64,000 nucleotides of DNA from Pseudobutyrivibrio sp. ACV-2 (GCF_900107545.1 NZ_FNQZ01000008.1:1-64000); one strand, 5' to 3'. Shown: positions 1 to 7,263, counted from the stretch's first letter. Notes: generated from the sequence alone by a model not told the origin. Numbers and translations: made by a program.

Positions 1-240
1 CTGGTCTGTTGGGATAGAGAAAATTCGTTGAATTATAAGTGCCCAAAGTAAGGCTTGTAAAGGGTATTTACGGGTTCGCCCCGTTGATGCATAGAAATGA
101 TTTCTAAATGAAATCGGAATAATTTCATCAATGTCGATATAGGTCTCTAATAGAGAAAGAAAAGCAGGTTTGTCATTTTCAAATTTATCTTGGCAATCTT
201 GAAAAATATCAGCCAAAGAAAGCTGTTTGTATGGTATCAT
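1..240 (-). CDS. Transposase, N-terminal part (cut by window edge)
   Basis: The reverse strand reads an 80-residue open N-terminus beginning MIPYKQLSLADIFQDC and continuing through NHFYASTGRTRKYPLQALLW to the window edge. This pattern (short N-terminus, then FYASTGRxxxYPL) is typical of the N-terminal DUF772 region of IS1182/ISNCY-type DDE transposases. The start ATG (238-240) has a good ribosome site, AAGGAGTT at 253-260. The catalytic domain lies outside the window, so intactness cannot be judged. Family assignment is from motif memory; presence of a real coding start is directly seen. Confidence 0.7.
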   Translation of the reverse strand, partial: MIPYKQLSLADIFQDCQDKFENDKPAFLSLLETYIDIDEIIPISFRNHFYASTGRTRKYPLQALLWALIIQRIFSIPTDQ

Positions 241-411
241 AGATGTCAGAATAACTCCTTTCTTGGGTGTGTATGATAGTTTCTTTGAACAACTCTATTA
301 TACCATATCCAATGAGGGGTTATTCTTTTTTAGTTAAGTGAAAATGCCGTATATATGCGGCTTCTGGCGTTTCGCAAACGCCTATTCGATAAAGTATTTT
401 GGGAGGATAAA

Positions 412-2454
412 ATGGAAATAATGGATATTCAGCAACAAAAAAGCGAATGGAAAAGAAAAAGATGGTCTATTCCCGAATTAAGGGGGAGCAAGCAGGAGTG
501 GTATGAAATTGTTCGTGAACTAGTTGAAAGAATAGCAAATAATGCTGTGGATATGAATACTACACCAGATTTGAAAGTAACAAGTAGTGTATATCCTTGG
601 AGAAATTATGCTCCATTTTTAAAGGGGATTGGAGTGGCAGCAAATAAAGCTGGTCTTTTAACCATAACTGATGCTGGGGTAAAATTTATTGAGTCTCCTA
701 ACAAAAGGTATATTGCAGATTTACTACATGACAAGTATCGCATCTTTGGTGAAATATTATATTTGCTTCAAAGTGAACCTAAAACGATTGAAGATATAGA
801 TGAGCTTCTGTGCAGAGAATATAGTCTAGATTGGGCAAATTTAAGCAATACTAGAAGACGAACTGATTGGCTGGAAGTACTAGGAATGATTGAGGCTGTT
901 GGAAACCGTAAATGGGGGCTGACAGATGAAGGGAAAAAGGCTATTCAAGATTGGCCCCTTGTATCATCGGATGTCGTAGATCATACCGAGGAAAATAATC
1001 AGGATATACAGATTACACCTGCACCAACTGAAATTGAAGAGTTACTAAAAAAACTGGTAGATAATCCAGCGCTTCATAAGAAAAGAAATACTTACAATAT
1101 TTGGATTCCTAGCCCTAATCGCATAGAGAATTTGAGAACGATTGTTCAGTATGCATCAGAAAAAGTAACAAGAAGTGATCTCTTTGAATTTATTGAAAAT
1201 GAGTTTCAGTTAAAAACGAGTAGCGTTGAGTCGATGATGCCGTTTTTGAAGGCAGATGGCTTGATAGAAGAGGTTGGCAAAAGTATTTACGTCTCGACTT
1301 CAGCTGCAAAGGCGTGGTGTGAAACAGGAAATGATTTGGATTTGTTACGTATCATGCATGCAAATAAACGTTTTGTTGGTGAAATGATTCTAGCAGCAAA
1401 AGATGATACTACAAGAAATGAAGTCTATGCTGAGGGATCAAAGTATGGGATGAACACAGAGAAGTCTAGATGGGTAATGGGATTACTGATTGAGGCTGGC
1501 ATTTTGGAGGAAACTCAGTACCTTCACGTAAAGGCAACAGGATTAGGAAAAGCTTTTGCCGCTTCATTGCCGATGATGTCAGCGGATAATGTGTTACCTG
1601 AAAACCCTACTACAGAAATTGAAAACAATGTAGATAATACGCCTAGTAAAAATGATGAAAAGATTCAATTGTTTGATGCATTAAGTAATTCTGCAAGGGA
1701 TCCGATGGCCGAAGGGAAGGCATCGGGTGTGGCCTTTGAAGAAAATATTGCGGCGATGTTTAGACTAATGGGATTTGACGCTATACGTATTGGCGGTGCT
1801 GGAAATACAGATGTTGTAGTTAAGTGGAAAGATAATACGGGGAAGACTGTCACTGCAGTAGTCGATGGAAAATCAAAATCTGGTGGAACGGTTACACATA
1901 CTGACATTAGTGATGTCGCGATTGAAACGCATAAAGAGAAAAATGGAGCTGATTATGTAGCTATAGTTGGGCCAGGTTTTGGTGGTGATACAATAAAAAA
2001 TTTTGCGAGGAAAAAGGGCTTTTCGCTTGTTACTGATAAGGAATTGATTGATATTGCATTAAGTGCTAAAGAATTGGGTTTATCTTTAGATGAGATAGCG
2101 TTGTTATTCAAGGTTCCAAACGGAATTCCAGCCCTTGAAGAATTGATAAACGCTCAAAAGCGTCAATTAGAAATTATATCGCTTGTAGTTAAGACGTTTA
2201 AGCAAGAACAAGAGGCGATGGACAGTTTATCGGCAAGAGATTTGTATTTTTTATTAAGAGGAACAGAAATATCCCCTTCTCTTGAGGAGTTGATTAATGC
2301 TTTTGAGTTGTTAGCAACTGATGAAATAGGGGTATTAAACTTAATAAAGAAAGCTTCGCCTACAGAGAATACAACTTATGCAATGCAAAATGAAGTTCAG
2401 CGTGTAAATAAATTGAGAGCGATAGCCTCCGCAATTGAATGTGGGATAGAGTAA
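412..2454 (+). CDS. Restriction endonuclease-like protein, PD-(D/E)XK (Mrr-like)
   Basis: 680-residue protein. The ATG at 412 is preferred over an upstream in-frame ATG at 355 because GGGAGG sits at 401-406, six bases before it. The first ~400 residues look like several winged-helix modules (wHTH-like repeats with LTDEGKKAI- and GLGKAF-type ends), probably for DNA recognition. Residues ~430-560 form a nuclease domain: E443/E444 (FEENIAAMF), D467 (NTDVVV) and D485-G-K487 (VDGKSK), a PD-(D/E)XK order with Asp in place of the usual Glu. A short helical tail follows. No methyltransferase is visible in the window, so it may be a type IV (modification-dependent) enzyme or the partner gene may lie outside or be lost. 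Cleavage specificity cannot be read from the sequence. Confidence 0.65.
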   Translation: MEIMDIQQQKSEWKRKRWSIPELRGSKQEWYEIVRELVERIANNAVDMNTTPDLKVTSSVYPWRNYAPFLKGIGVAANKAGLLTITDAGVKFIESPNKRYIADLLHDKYRIFGEILYLLQSEPKTIEDIDELLCREYSLDWANLSNTRRRTDWLEVLGMIEAVGNRKWGLTDEGKKAIQDWPLVSSDVVDHTEENNQDIQITPAPTEIEELLKKLVDNPALHKKRNTYNIWIPSPNRIENLRTIVQYASEKVTRSDLFEFIENEFQLKTSSVESMMPFLKADGLIEEVGKSIYVSTSAAKAWCETGNDLDLLRIMHANKRFVGEMILAAKDDTTRNEVYAEGSKYGMNTEKSRWVMGLLIEAGILEETQYLHVKATGLGKAFAASLPMMSADNVLPENPTTEIENNVDNTPSKNDEKIQLFDALSNSARDPMAEGKASGVAFEENIAAMFRLMGFDAIRIGGAGNTDVVVKWKDNTGKTVTAVVDGKSKSGGTVTHTDISDVAIETHKEKNGADYVAIVGPGFGGDTIKNFARKKGFSLVTDKELIDIALSAKELGLSLDEIALLFKVPNGIPALEELINAQKRQLEIISLVVKTFKQEQEAMDSLSARDLYFLLRGTEISPSLEELINAFELLATDEIGVLNLIKKASPTENTTYAMQNEVQRVNKLRAIASAIECGIE

Positions 2455-2544
2455 AATAAAGCATTTATATCTATATGCATATAATAAAATTTACTCACAC
2501 AAGTGGCTATTATTTTATGTGGTATTTTTTAGAGGAAATAATGA

Positions 2545-2721
2545 GTGGGTAAGAAACACAGGAATAGAATTCAAAAAAATAAGATTAGGCAAAACTATTT
2601 GTCGTCACCAGTTCAAGTATTCTCCACGAATGAAAATGAAGATGAAATCAAGGAAGTTCAATTTGAATATATCCTTGATCTTGCCCAAGAGAAATATGAT
2701 TATGAAAATCAACGTGAGTAA
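2545..2721 (+). CDS. Small hypothetical protein (58 aa)
   Basis: GTG start with AGAGG at 2531-2535, ten bases upstream. The product starts VGKKHRNRIQKNKIRQNY, a very basic N-terminus, then turns acidic (NENEDEIKEVQFEYILDL) and ends YENQRE. A basic head followed by an acidic, probably helical tail suggests a nucleic-acid-associated or antitoxin-like small protein, but I recognise no family. It follows the restriction-like gene by 90 bp on the same strand. It was chosen over the overlapping ATG frame at 2519 because that frame has no ribosome site and low-complexity Met/Lys runs. Confidence 0.4.
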   Translation: MGKKHRNRIQKNKIRQNYLSSPVQVFSTNENEDEIKEVQFEYILDLAQEKYDYENQRE

Positions 2722-2779
2722 TATGTTATAAACAAGTTAGAGGTGGATAAAATAAACTATTATTTTTCCATATCATACT

Positions 2780-2896
2780 ATGGACCCTGCTCAGGCAATT
2801 GAAAGAATATTAGAAGCAAAAAATATGATTGTTGATGAAGAGGAGGAATTGAAACGTCAGTATGAAATATTTAAGCGAATACGTAAAGAATCATAA
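2780..2896 (+). CDS. Very small hypothetical ORF (38 aa)
   Basis: ATG at 2780 opens MDPAQAIERILEAKNMIVDE and continues through an acidic then basic helical stretch ending KRIRKES. It has coiled-coil-like character, but no ribosome site lies at the usual distance (AGGTGG at 2741-2746 is too far away). It may start at ATT 2759, be translationally coupled, or be a remnant. It sits between the 58-aa gene and the first ptp stub. Confidence 0.3.
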   Translation: MDPAQAIERILEAKNMIVDEEEELKRQYEIFKRIRKES

Positions 2897-2931
2897 ATTG
2901 TAAATACAGCATTTATAAGGAATTTAAGACT

Positions 2932-2979
2932 ATGATAAAAATTTTATTCGTCTGCCACGGCAGGGTACTAACAAAGTAG
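2932..2979 (+). pseudogene. ptp 5' stub 1 (probable original chromosomal start)
   Basis: ATG ATA AAA ATT ... reads MIKILFVCHG, the start of a low-molecular-weight protein tyrosine phosphatase, then runs into foreign sequence (RVLTK, stop). The break falls inside the Cys-x5-Arg active-site loop, right after TCTGCCACGGCAG (2951-2963). The same 13 bases occur at 10999-11011 inside the intact ptp gene. Joining this stub to the gene body at that identity restores MIKILFVCHGSICRSPMA. An AAGGAA ribosome site lies at 2917-2922. I infer this is the original gene start, displaced by integration. Confidence 0.75.
2951..2975 (+). other. Attachment-site junction 1 (attL-like)
   Basis: The core TCTGCCACGGCAG (2951-2963) is followed by GGTACTAAC (2964-2972). 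The same GGTACTAAC follows the second stub at 3133-3141, so the switch from ptp to GGTACTAAC marks the left end of an integrated element in both cases. Confidence 0.65.
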
Positions 2980-3025
2980 TCGAGAACCTTGATTTTACAG
3001 CATTTCTCTAATAGATAGTGTTGGA

Positions 3026-3047
3026 TTTACAACTCATTTACAACTTT
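3026..3047 (+). repeat. Integrase arm-type direct repeats, left-end copy 1
   Basis: Two near-direct copies of TTTACAACT (3026-3047) end in TTTT. The same doublet recurs at 3196-3217, and related copies lie near the right end of the element. Spacing and proximity to the ends are as expected for integrase N-terminal-domain (arm) sites of Tn916-type integrases. Confidence 0.5.
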
Positions 3048-3101
3048 TGCAGAGGCGGTTTTTGAGGCCTCAAAGAAAGTGAGAAAGGATTTCAAAATAA
3101 C

Positions 3102-3188
3102 ATGATAAAAGTACTGTTTGTCTGCTGGGGCATGGTACTAACCGTTATATTGAAATGCTTGATTTTTAAGGATTTTTGGATGAAATAA
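3102..3188 (+). pseudogene. ptp 5' stub 2
   Basis: A second copy of the phosphatase start (MIKVLFVCWG) breaks at the same position of the active-site loop and runs into MVLTVILK and a stop at 3186-3188. The codons differ from stub 1 at several third positions, so it is not a simple duplication. It looks like the replacement 5' end delivered by an earlier element. The Cys-His-Gly has become Cys-Trp-Gly. An AAAGGA site lies at 3084-3089. Confidence 0.7.
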
Positions 3189-3195
3189 TAGTGAA

Positions 3196-3217
3196 TTTAC
3201 AACTTATTTACAACTTT
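3196..3217 (+). repeat. Integrase arm-type direct repeats, left-end copy 2
   Basis: TTTACAACT-TAT-TTACAACTTTT lies the same distance (~65 bp) inside the element end as the copy at 3026-3047, although the flanking bases differ. Conservation of this doublet alone argues that it is a protein-binding site. Confidence 0.55.
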
Positions 3218-3257
3218 TGAAAAAGTCACGATGCAAGAACAACAGTACGAAGAATAA

Positions 3258-3286
3258 TTGAGATATTTCCACTGAGATGATATAAT
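3258..3286 (+). promoter_or_regulatory. Sigma-70-type promoter near element left end
   Basis: TTGAGA (3258-3263), 17-bp spacer, TATAAT (3281-3286). A short stem GCGTGG-GAAA-CCACGT (3293-3308) begins a few bases after the expected start, and CCTG-TTT-CAGG plus seven Ts follows at 3372-3389. Between here and the acetyltransferase (3616) I find no convincing ORF, so the promoter may make a short RNA or a long leader for the cargo gene. Confidence 0.45.
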
Positions 3287-3615
3287 ATTTTTGCGTGGGA
3301 AACCACGTGGAAGAGTACCCATGAAACGGTAGTATTGATGTCAAGGGATAAGGAATGATGGCTGAAAAGTGCCTGTTTCAGGTTTTTTTCGCATATCTGC
3401 TGACATTCAAATCGCTCACTCGGAGTGCTGACAGCGTGCGAGAGAACATATCTTTGCATGAAAAATCCGGCTGGAAAAATTGAGTTAGTGATTTAGATGT
3501 TTTTGTAAAAAGCAGTTCAGCGCACCCAACCGTTGAGAGTATGGTGGTGTGCGGTTTAGATGTCAGGGAAAAATCCGGTAATGAAGAACGAATTAGGGAT
3601 TAATAGTGAGATAGG

Positions 3616-4182
3616 ATGGAACACAAAGGGACGAAAACAATAGAAACCGATCGATTAATATTGAGAAAATTCTGTGCTGAAGATATAAATGCCGCCTATG
3701 CGAATTGGACATCGGATGAAAAGGTAACGGAATTTTTGAGATGGCGCACACATACTTCCGTGGAAATAACAGAAACGGTTATCCGGGATTGGATCAAGGA
3801 AAGTGAGAAACCGGATTTCTATCAATGGGCAATTGTTCTGAAAAGTATAAATGAACCGATAGGAACCATCAGTGTTGTTGATAAAAACGATGATCTGAAT
3901 ATTCTGCATATTGGTTATTGCATTGGCAGTAAATGGTGGCACAAAGGAATTACATCAGAGGCATTTTCTGCAATTATTCCCTATCTGTTTAATGAAGTAG
4001 GCGCAAACCGAATTGAGTCACAGCATGACCCGCACAATCCACATTCTGGAAATGTAATGAAGAAATGTGGTTTAATTTATGAGGGGACATTACGACAGGC
4101 AGATTTCAGCAACAAAGGGATCGTGGATGCCTGTATGTATAGCCTCTTAAAATCGGAATGGACTATGGCCGGGAATGTATAA
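3616..4182 (+). CDS. GNAT-family N-acetyltransferase (RimJ/RimL type), cargo gene
   Basis: 188 residues with the normal RimJ/RimL layout. It opens with the ETDRLILRKFCAEDINAAY N-terminus, has a central strand IGTISVVDKND, then the acetyl-CoA-binding region IGSKWWHKGITSEAF, where a G-x-x-W-x-x-x-G-I/L-x-x-E-A pattern is visible, and the late NVMKKCGLIYEGTLR helix-strand. Such enzymes transfer acetyl from acetyl-CoA to an amino group of a protein N-terminus, an antibiotic or another small molecule. The substrate is not predictable. The ribosome site is weak (ATAGG abutting the ATG). It lies alone at the left end of the mobile element, the usual place for cargo, and is followed by a DUF3788 fragment and a terminator. 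Confidence 0.8.
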   Translation: MEHKGTKTIETDRLILRKFCAEDINAAYANWTSDEKVTEFLRWRTHTSVEITETVIRDWIKESEKPDFYQWAIVLKSINEPIGTISVVDKNDDLNILHIGYCIGSKWWHKGITSEAFSAIIPYLFNEVGANRIESQHDPHNPHSGNVMKKCGLIYEGTLRQADFSNKGIVDACMYSLLKSEWTMAGNV

Positions 4183-4223
4183 ATCCCATATTGCATTGTG
4201 GGCTGAAAACGGAGAGAAAACAT

Positions 4224-4340
4224 ATGTTTGAGAGAATGCTTGATAAATCAATAAACCCGCAGTATTCCGATCTCGTCGGATTCTGCGGAACGCAGGGAGA
4301 AATGTTTGATCGTTTTAATGATTGGGTGAGAGAGTACTGA
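4224..4340 (+). pseudogene. Truncated DUF3788-like N-terminus (38 aa)
   Basis: ATG at 4224 after GGAGAG (4211-4216) encodes MFERMLDKSINPQYSDLVGF and 18 more residues ending DWVREY. The opening resembles the start of DUF3788 proteins (ERMLDK, then a Gly-rich turn), which are normally ~140 residues. Here a stop comes after 38 and the terminator follows, so it is most likely a broken gene left from cargo turnover. Family call is from memory. Confidence 0.45.
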
Positions 4341-4356
4341 TGATTTCTCGCTGTAA

Positions 4357-4397
4357 ACAGGCTTGTCGCGGATATACCGCTTCAGGTCTGTTTTTTT
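4357..4397 (+). terminator. Terminator after the cargo gene
   Basis: Imperfect stem: ACAG (4357) pairs with CTGT (4388) and GCGG-atata-CCGC (4368-4380) forms the top, followed by seven Ts (4391-4397). It separates the rightward cargo gene from the leftward XRE gene. Confidence 0.5.
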
Positions 4398-4483
4398 GTA
4401 TTTATCTAAGTTCCTACACGGTGTCTATGTTTTATGAGCTTTCACATTTCGAACATGATTTCCGATAGGAACTTTTAGTTTTC

Positions 4484-5296
4484 CTATTTTTTCCCGCGCC
4501 CTTTCTTAGGAAGCATGCTTCTGTAAACGGAAGAGTACTTTTCTACCAAAGTAGTAAAGAACTGAACTTCAGCCGGATCCATTTTATTGAAGTTCATTCC
4601 AAGCTGTTTGCTCAATGTTGTCAGAGTAGCTTTCATGGGAGAAGTGGCATTAGAATACTCCTGTACTATATCGATAACTTCATTAAGAGGATTAATCGTA
4701 TCACCGGTTTCCTTGTCTTTGCTATGCTTATCTTTTATATCTTTTGCAATATTAGTAATGTCAAATCCTATTAAGCGGCTGAAATAGTCGTTTTCATTAA
4801 CTTCAGAAGCTTTGAGAGTTTGGATGTAATGATCCGAGTCGGGAATCTCATTTTTTAACTGTATCTTTGTACGCATAATGGCAACAAAGGAGTTGAGGTT
4901 ATCAATCTGCATTGATGCCATGCTGTCTATATAAATCTCCATATCGCTCATGAATTTCCAAAAGTCAGGATGCTTTATTATCTCACACAGAAGTCGGTTG
5001 TTAATGCTTCCGCTTTTTAAAATATCTATGGTAGCATCATCAAGATGAAGTTCAGAAAGAACAGCATCGGAATTCGTAACATTATCGGAAAGCCCAAGCA
5101 AATAATCGGTTGATATGTTGTAATACTGTGCCAACTTAATGATGTTCGGGTGTGGTATTTCTTTATAATCATTAGATTCATAGCTGCCAAGAGCTGATTT
5201 GGAAATACCCGTTTCCTGTTCCAATTGTTCAAGGTTAAGCCCTTTGGCATTTCGTAAATCTTTCAGTTTTTCAGCAATAGTCAATTTACATTTCAT
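4484..5296 (-). CDS. XRE-family transcriptional regulator of the element
   Basis: 270 residues. Residues ~5-65 are a lambda-repressor-type helix-turn-helix (AEKLKDLRNAKGLNLEQLEQ, TGISKSALGSYES, IPHPNIIKLAQYYNISTDYLLG). The ~200-residue C-terminal part is mostly helical and not recognised. It lacks the Ser-Lys pair of LexA/CI-type peptidases, so induction is probably not by RecA-type cleavage. It is transcribed away from the mobilization genes and ends with a basic tail (PKKGRGKK). Ribosome site AAGGAG on the reverse strand. As the only regulator in the element it is the likely switch for transfer and excision genes. An 8+8 palindrome lies upstream of it. Confidence 0.8.
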   Translation of the reverse strand: MKCKLTIAEKLKDLRNAKGLNLEQLEQETGISKSALGSYESNDYKEIPHPNIIKLAQYYNISTDYLLGLSDNVTNSDAVLSELHLDDATIDILKSGSINNRLLCEIIKHPDFWKFMSDMEIYIDSMASMQIDNLNSFVAIMRTKIQLKNEIPDSDHYIQTLKASEVNENDYFSRLIGFDITNIAKDIKDKHSKDKETGDTINPLNEVIDIVQEYSNATSPMKATLTTLSKQLGMNFNKMDPAEVQFFTTLVEKYSSVYRSMLPKKGRGKK

Positions 5297-5363
5297 TACA
5301 AAATCACTCCTTAAATGTATTCAAATCATATCTTATCACATCATTCTTTCTTTCAATATAAGG

Positions 5364-5383
5364 ATTTCCAAGAAGTTGGAAAT
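5364..5383. promoter_or_regulatory. Perfect palindrome, candidate XRE operator
   Basis: ATTTCCAA-GAAG-TTGGAAAT, eight perfect bases each side, 68-87 bp upstream of the XRE start codon. Size and place fit an autoregulatory operator for a dimeric helix-turn-helix repressor. Binding is inferred. Confidence 0.5.
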
Positions 5384-5447
5384 TCTTTCTTTTTGTAAAA
5401 AAATCCTACCTTTCGGATATACGGGATGAGCCCCTTAAAAATGGAAG

Positions 5448-5479
5448 AATTGTTCTTGTCGGAAGACAAAGGAACAATT
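5448..5479. repeat. Hairpin in oriT zone
   Basis: AATTGTTC...TTGTC (5448-5460), loop GGAA, GACAA...GAACAATT (5465-5479): 13 pairs with a small bulge. Too far from any stop codon and without a T-run on either strand, so not an obvious terminator. Confidence 0.5.
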
Positions 5480-5609
5480 GAATGACCGTACAAGAGGTAA
5501 CCATTTCGGGGAAGTCGGGCAATGATATGAGCCGGCCAAGATATGAGAAAACGACACAGCGCTTAAAAGAGTTGCCTGTCGGATCTTCTTGATAAAGCGG
5601 CGAATATCA

Positions 5610-5668
5610 CACCGAACACAAACAATACTTTGCTCCCTTTGATAGCGAAGTATTTGTTGTGTTTGGTG
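5610..5668. repeat. 24-bp inverted repeat, candidate oriT hairpin
   Basis: The arm CACCGAACACAAACAATACT plus TTGC (5610-5633) pairs with 5645-5668 across an 11-base loop. 20 of 24 positions are Watson-Crick, two are G-T wobbles and two adjacent positions mismatch. It lies ~290 bp upstream of the relaxase. Mobilizable elements commonly have such a repeat next to the relaxase nick site, but I cannot identify the nick itself. Confidence 0.55.
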
Positions 5669-5674
5669 CAGTGT

Positions 5675-5844
5675 CCAGAGGCACAGCCTTTGGTCAGGAA
5701 TCGAAAGGGTGAAACCCTTCGGCAGGTTAAGGGCGGCAGTCCTTATCGGGTCACGGATGAAATGCCGTGTCTGGTCAAGGACGAAGTGCCTTGTCAGGTC
5801 CAGGGCAGATGCCCGGCCCAGTTAAGTGTAGCTTGCGACACTTA
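5675..5844. repeat. Array of seven hairpins, 24-bp period
   Basis: Stems start at 5675, 5702, 5728, 5752, 5776, 5800 and 5823. The stems differ but each pairs with itself: TAAGG/CCTTA, CACGG/CCGTG, CAAGG/CCTTG, then GGGC/GCCC with outer CC/GG, and TAAGTGT/ACACTTA. Most loops are eight bases (GCGGCAGT, ATGAAATG, ACGAAGTG, AGCTTGCG) and the linkers keep TCNGGT. Different stem sequences that preserve pairing indicate selection on the folded form, as RNA or as transferred single-stranded DNA. No protein reading frame explains it. Confidence 0.75.
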
Positions 5845-5961
5845 GTACTGGGTACTATCTGTAACAGAATTCCTTAAGCGGAGCCTTTGGCGGGCCGGAA
5901 AAGAAGAAACTCTTTTACAGATAAAAGAAAAAATCATTTAGAAGAAAGGAAGAATTAGAGC

Positions 5962-7263
5962 ATGAAATTAACAAAACATAATGGTCGTTCAGGGAAAAAC
6001 GGGGCATATAATCCCAAACATAACGACCGAGAATTTGACCTTGATAATAGTGAACATATAGATAATGAAAGAGCGCTGAATAATATTTATTGGGATCGAT
6101 TTCAAGGTTACAGAGTCGGAAGCGGGGAACAACTTGAATCCCGACTGGAAGGAACGGAAGTAAAAAGTTTTGAAGAAATAGAGAAGATATTTTATCAATA
6201 TTTCTACGGGCCATATCTTGAAGCACAGAATGAAAGACATGAAAAGGCAAGACATTATGACAGGATTCGTACGATGGATGATATCCTTACTAATCCTAAA
6301 ACATGCCCTGAAGAAACAATTCTTCAGATTGGAAAATTGGAAGAAACAGTGTCGCCTGAGGTTTTGTTTACGATTGCAACGGAATATTTTGAAGAGTTTG
6401 AGAAACGATACGGAAGTCATGTTCATATCATAGACTGGGCACTTCATGTTGATGAAGGAACACCTCATATTCATGAGAGGCATGTGTTTGATGCACCGGA
6501 TGAATACGGGCTTCTGTGTCCGAGACAGGAGAAAGCTTTAGAGGAATTGGGTTTTCAATTGCCGGAACCGGACAAGAAAAGGAGCAAAGTAAATAACCGT
6601 AAAGCTGTGTTTGACAAGGAATGTCGTGAACTTCTTTTTGCAATAACGGATAAACATAAATTGGAACTTGATAAAGATCCGGTTTATGGGGGAAGGAAAT
6701 ATCTTGAAAAGCAGGATTATATTATCCAAAAGCAGAATGAAATGATTGCAAGCGGCGAGGACACACTTTCTGACATCTTAAGCAAGATTGGTGATGCGCA
6801 AACTTCCCTTGATGAAAAGACAGAAAAGCTTGAAGAAATGAATCTGAAGATTTCGGATGTTGACTCATTAATTGAAGAAGTTACTGATATAGCATATGAG
6901 AAAGCTGCGGAAATCATAACTGAAGAGGTGATAGCAGATACGAGGAAGAAGGATCTTAAGTTTATAGATGAGATGCGTAATGATTATGCTAAATCTTCTA
7001 AAATTTCGGAGAGCACCAAGTCATTTGCAAAGAAACTTCTTGATTCGCTTGAGACAAGGATGAAGAAAGCCTTCGGAATGGTTGTTGATTCTGTTAAGAA
7101 GGTAATTACAGCACCGGAAACGAAGCAACGCGTAAAGCAAGCGGTTAAGGAGGAAACGCGTACCAGCATTATGGCTCGAATGGCCGAAGCCCAGAGGCGT
7201 GTTCAGGCAGATGATGAAAAACGAAGAGGCAACAGAATAATAAACAGAGGAGTCGAAAGATAA
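5962..7263 (+). CDS. HUH relaxase (MobV/Pre-like mobilization protein)
   Basis: 433 residues. The N-terminal ~220 residues form the relaxase part. The N-terminus MKLTKHNGRSGKNGAYNPKH matches mobilization proteins of Firmicute elements, and HVHIIDWALHVDEGTPHIHE (~residues 153-172) carries the HUH metal site (PHIHxxH), with DE just before it as in MobV/Pre proteins. From ~250 to the end the protein is a long charged, coiled-coil-rich tail (DEKTEKLEEMNLKISD). It should nick the element at oriT and pilot the strand to a recipient using another element's secretion system. Start supported by GAAAGGAAG (5944-5952). It leads the operon relaxase-primase-VapE-Xis. Confidence 0.8.
   Translation: MKLTKHNGRSGKNGAYNPKHNDREFDLDNSEHIDNERALNNIYWDRFQGYRVGSGEQLESRLEGTEVKSFEEIEKIFYQYFYGPYLEAQNERHEKARHYDRIRTMDDILTNPKTCPEETILQIGKLEETVSPEVLFTIATEYFEEFEKRYGSHVHIIDWALHVDEGTPHIHERHVFDAPDEYGLLCPRQEKALEELGFQLPEPDKKRSKVNNRKAVFDKECRELLFAITDKHKLELDKDPVYGGRKYLEKQDYIIQKQNEMIASGEDTLSDILSKIGDAQTSLDEKTEKLEEMNLKISDVDSLIEEVTDIAYEKAAEIITEEVIADTRKKDLKFIDEMRNDYAKSSKISESTKSFAKKLLDSLETRMKKAFGMVVDSVKKVITAPETKQRVKQAVKEETRTSIMARMAEAQRRVQADDEKRRGNRIINRGVER

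Larger units (their letters stand above)
5297..5961. other. Non-coding control/oriT zone of the element
   Basis: 665 bp without a credible gene between the XRE regulator and the relaxase. From left to right it holds an operator-like palindrome (5364-5383), a long hairpin (5448-5479), a 24+24-bp inverted repeat (5610-5668), seven hairpins at ~24-bp period (5675-5844), and the relaxase ribosome site GAAAGGAAG (5944-5952). Density of structure and position are what an origin of transfer plus leader would show. Confidence 0.6.

Noticed and set aside
3190-3615. Group II intron or transposase remnant in the left-end gap
   Set aside because: No domain V-like hairpin, no reverse-transcriptase frame, and the 77-residue reverse frame lacks a start site and resembles no protein.
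5675-5844. CRISPR array
   Set aside because: The units are not identical repeats with unique spacers; instead each unit is self-complementary with a changing stem, and no cas gene is present.
5630-5845. 71-residue open frame through the hairpin array
   Set aside because: The composition follows the repeated hairpins, there is no ribosome site, and the 24-bp period would give an 8-residue repeat that is not seen as conserved amino acids.
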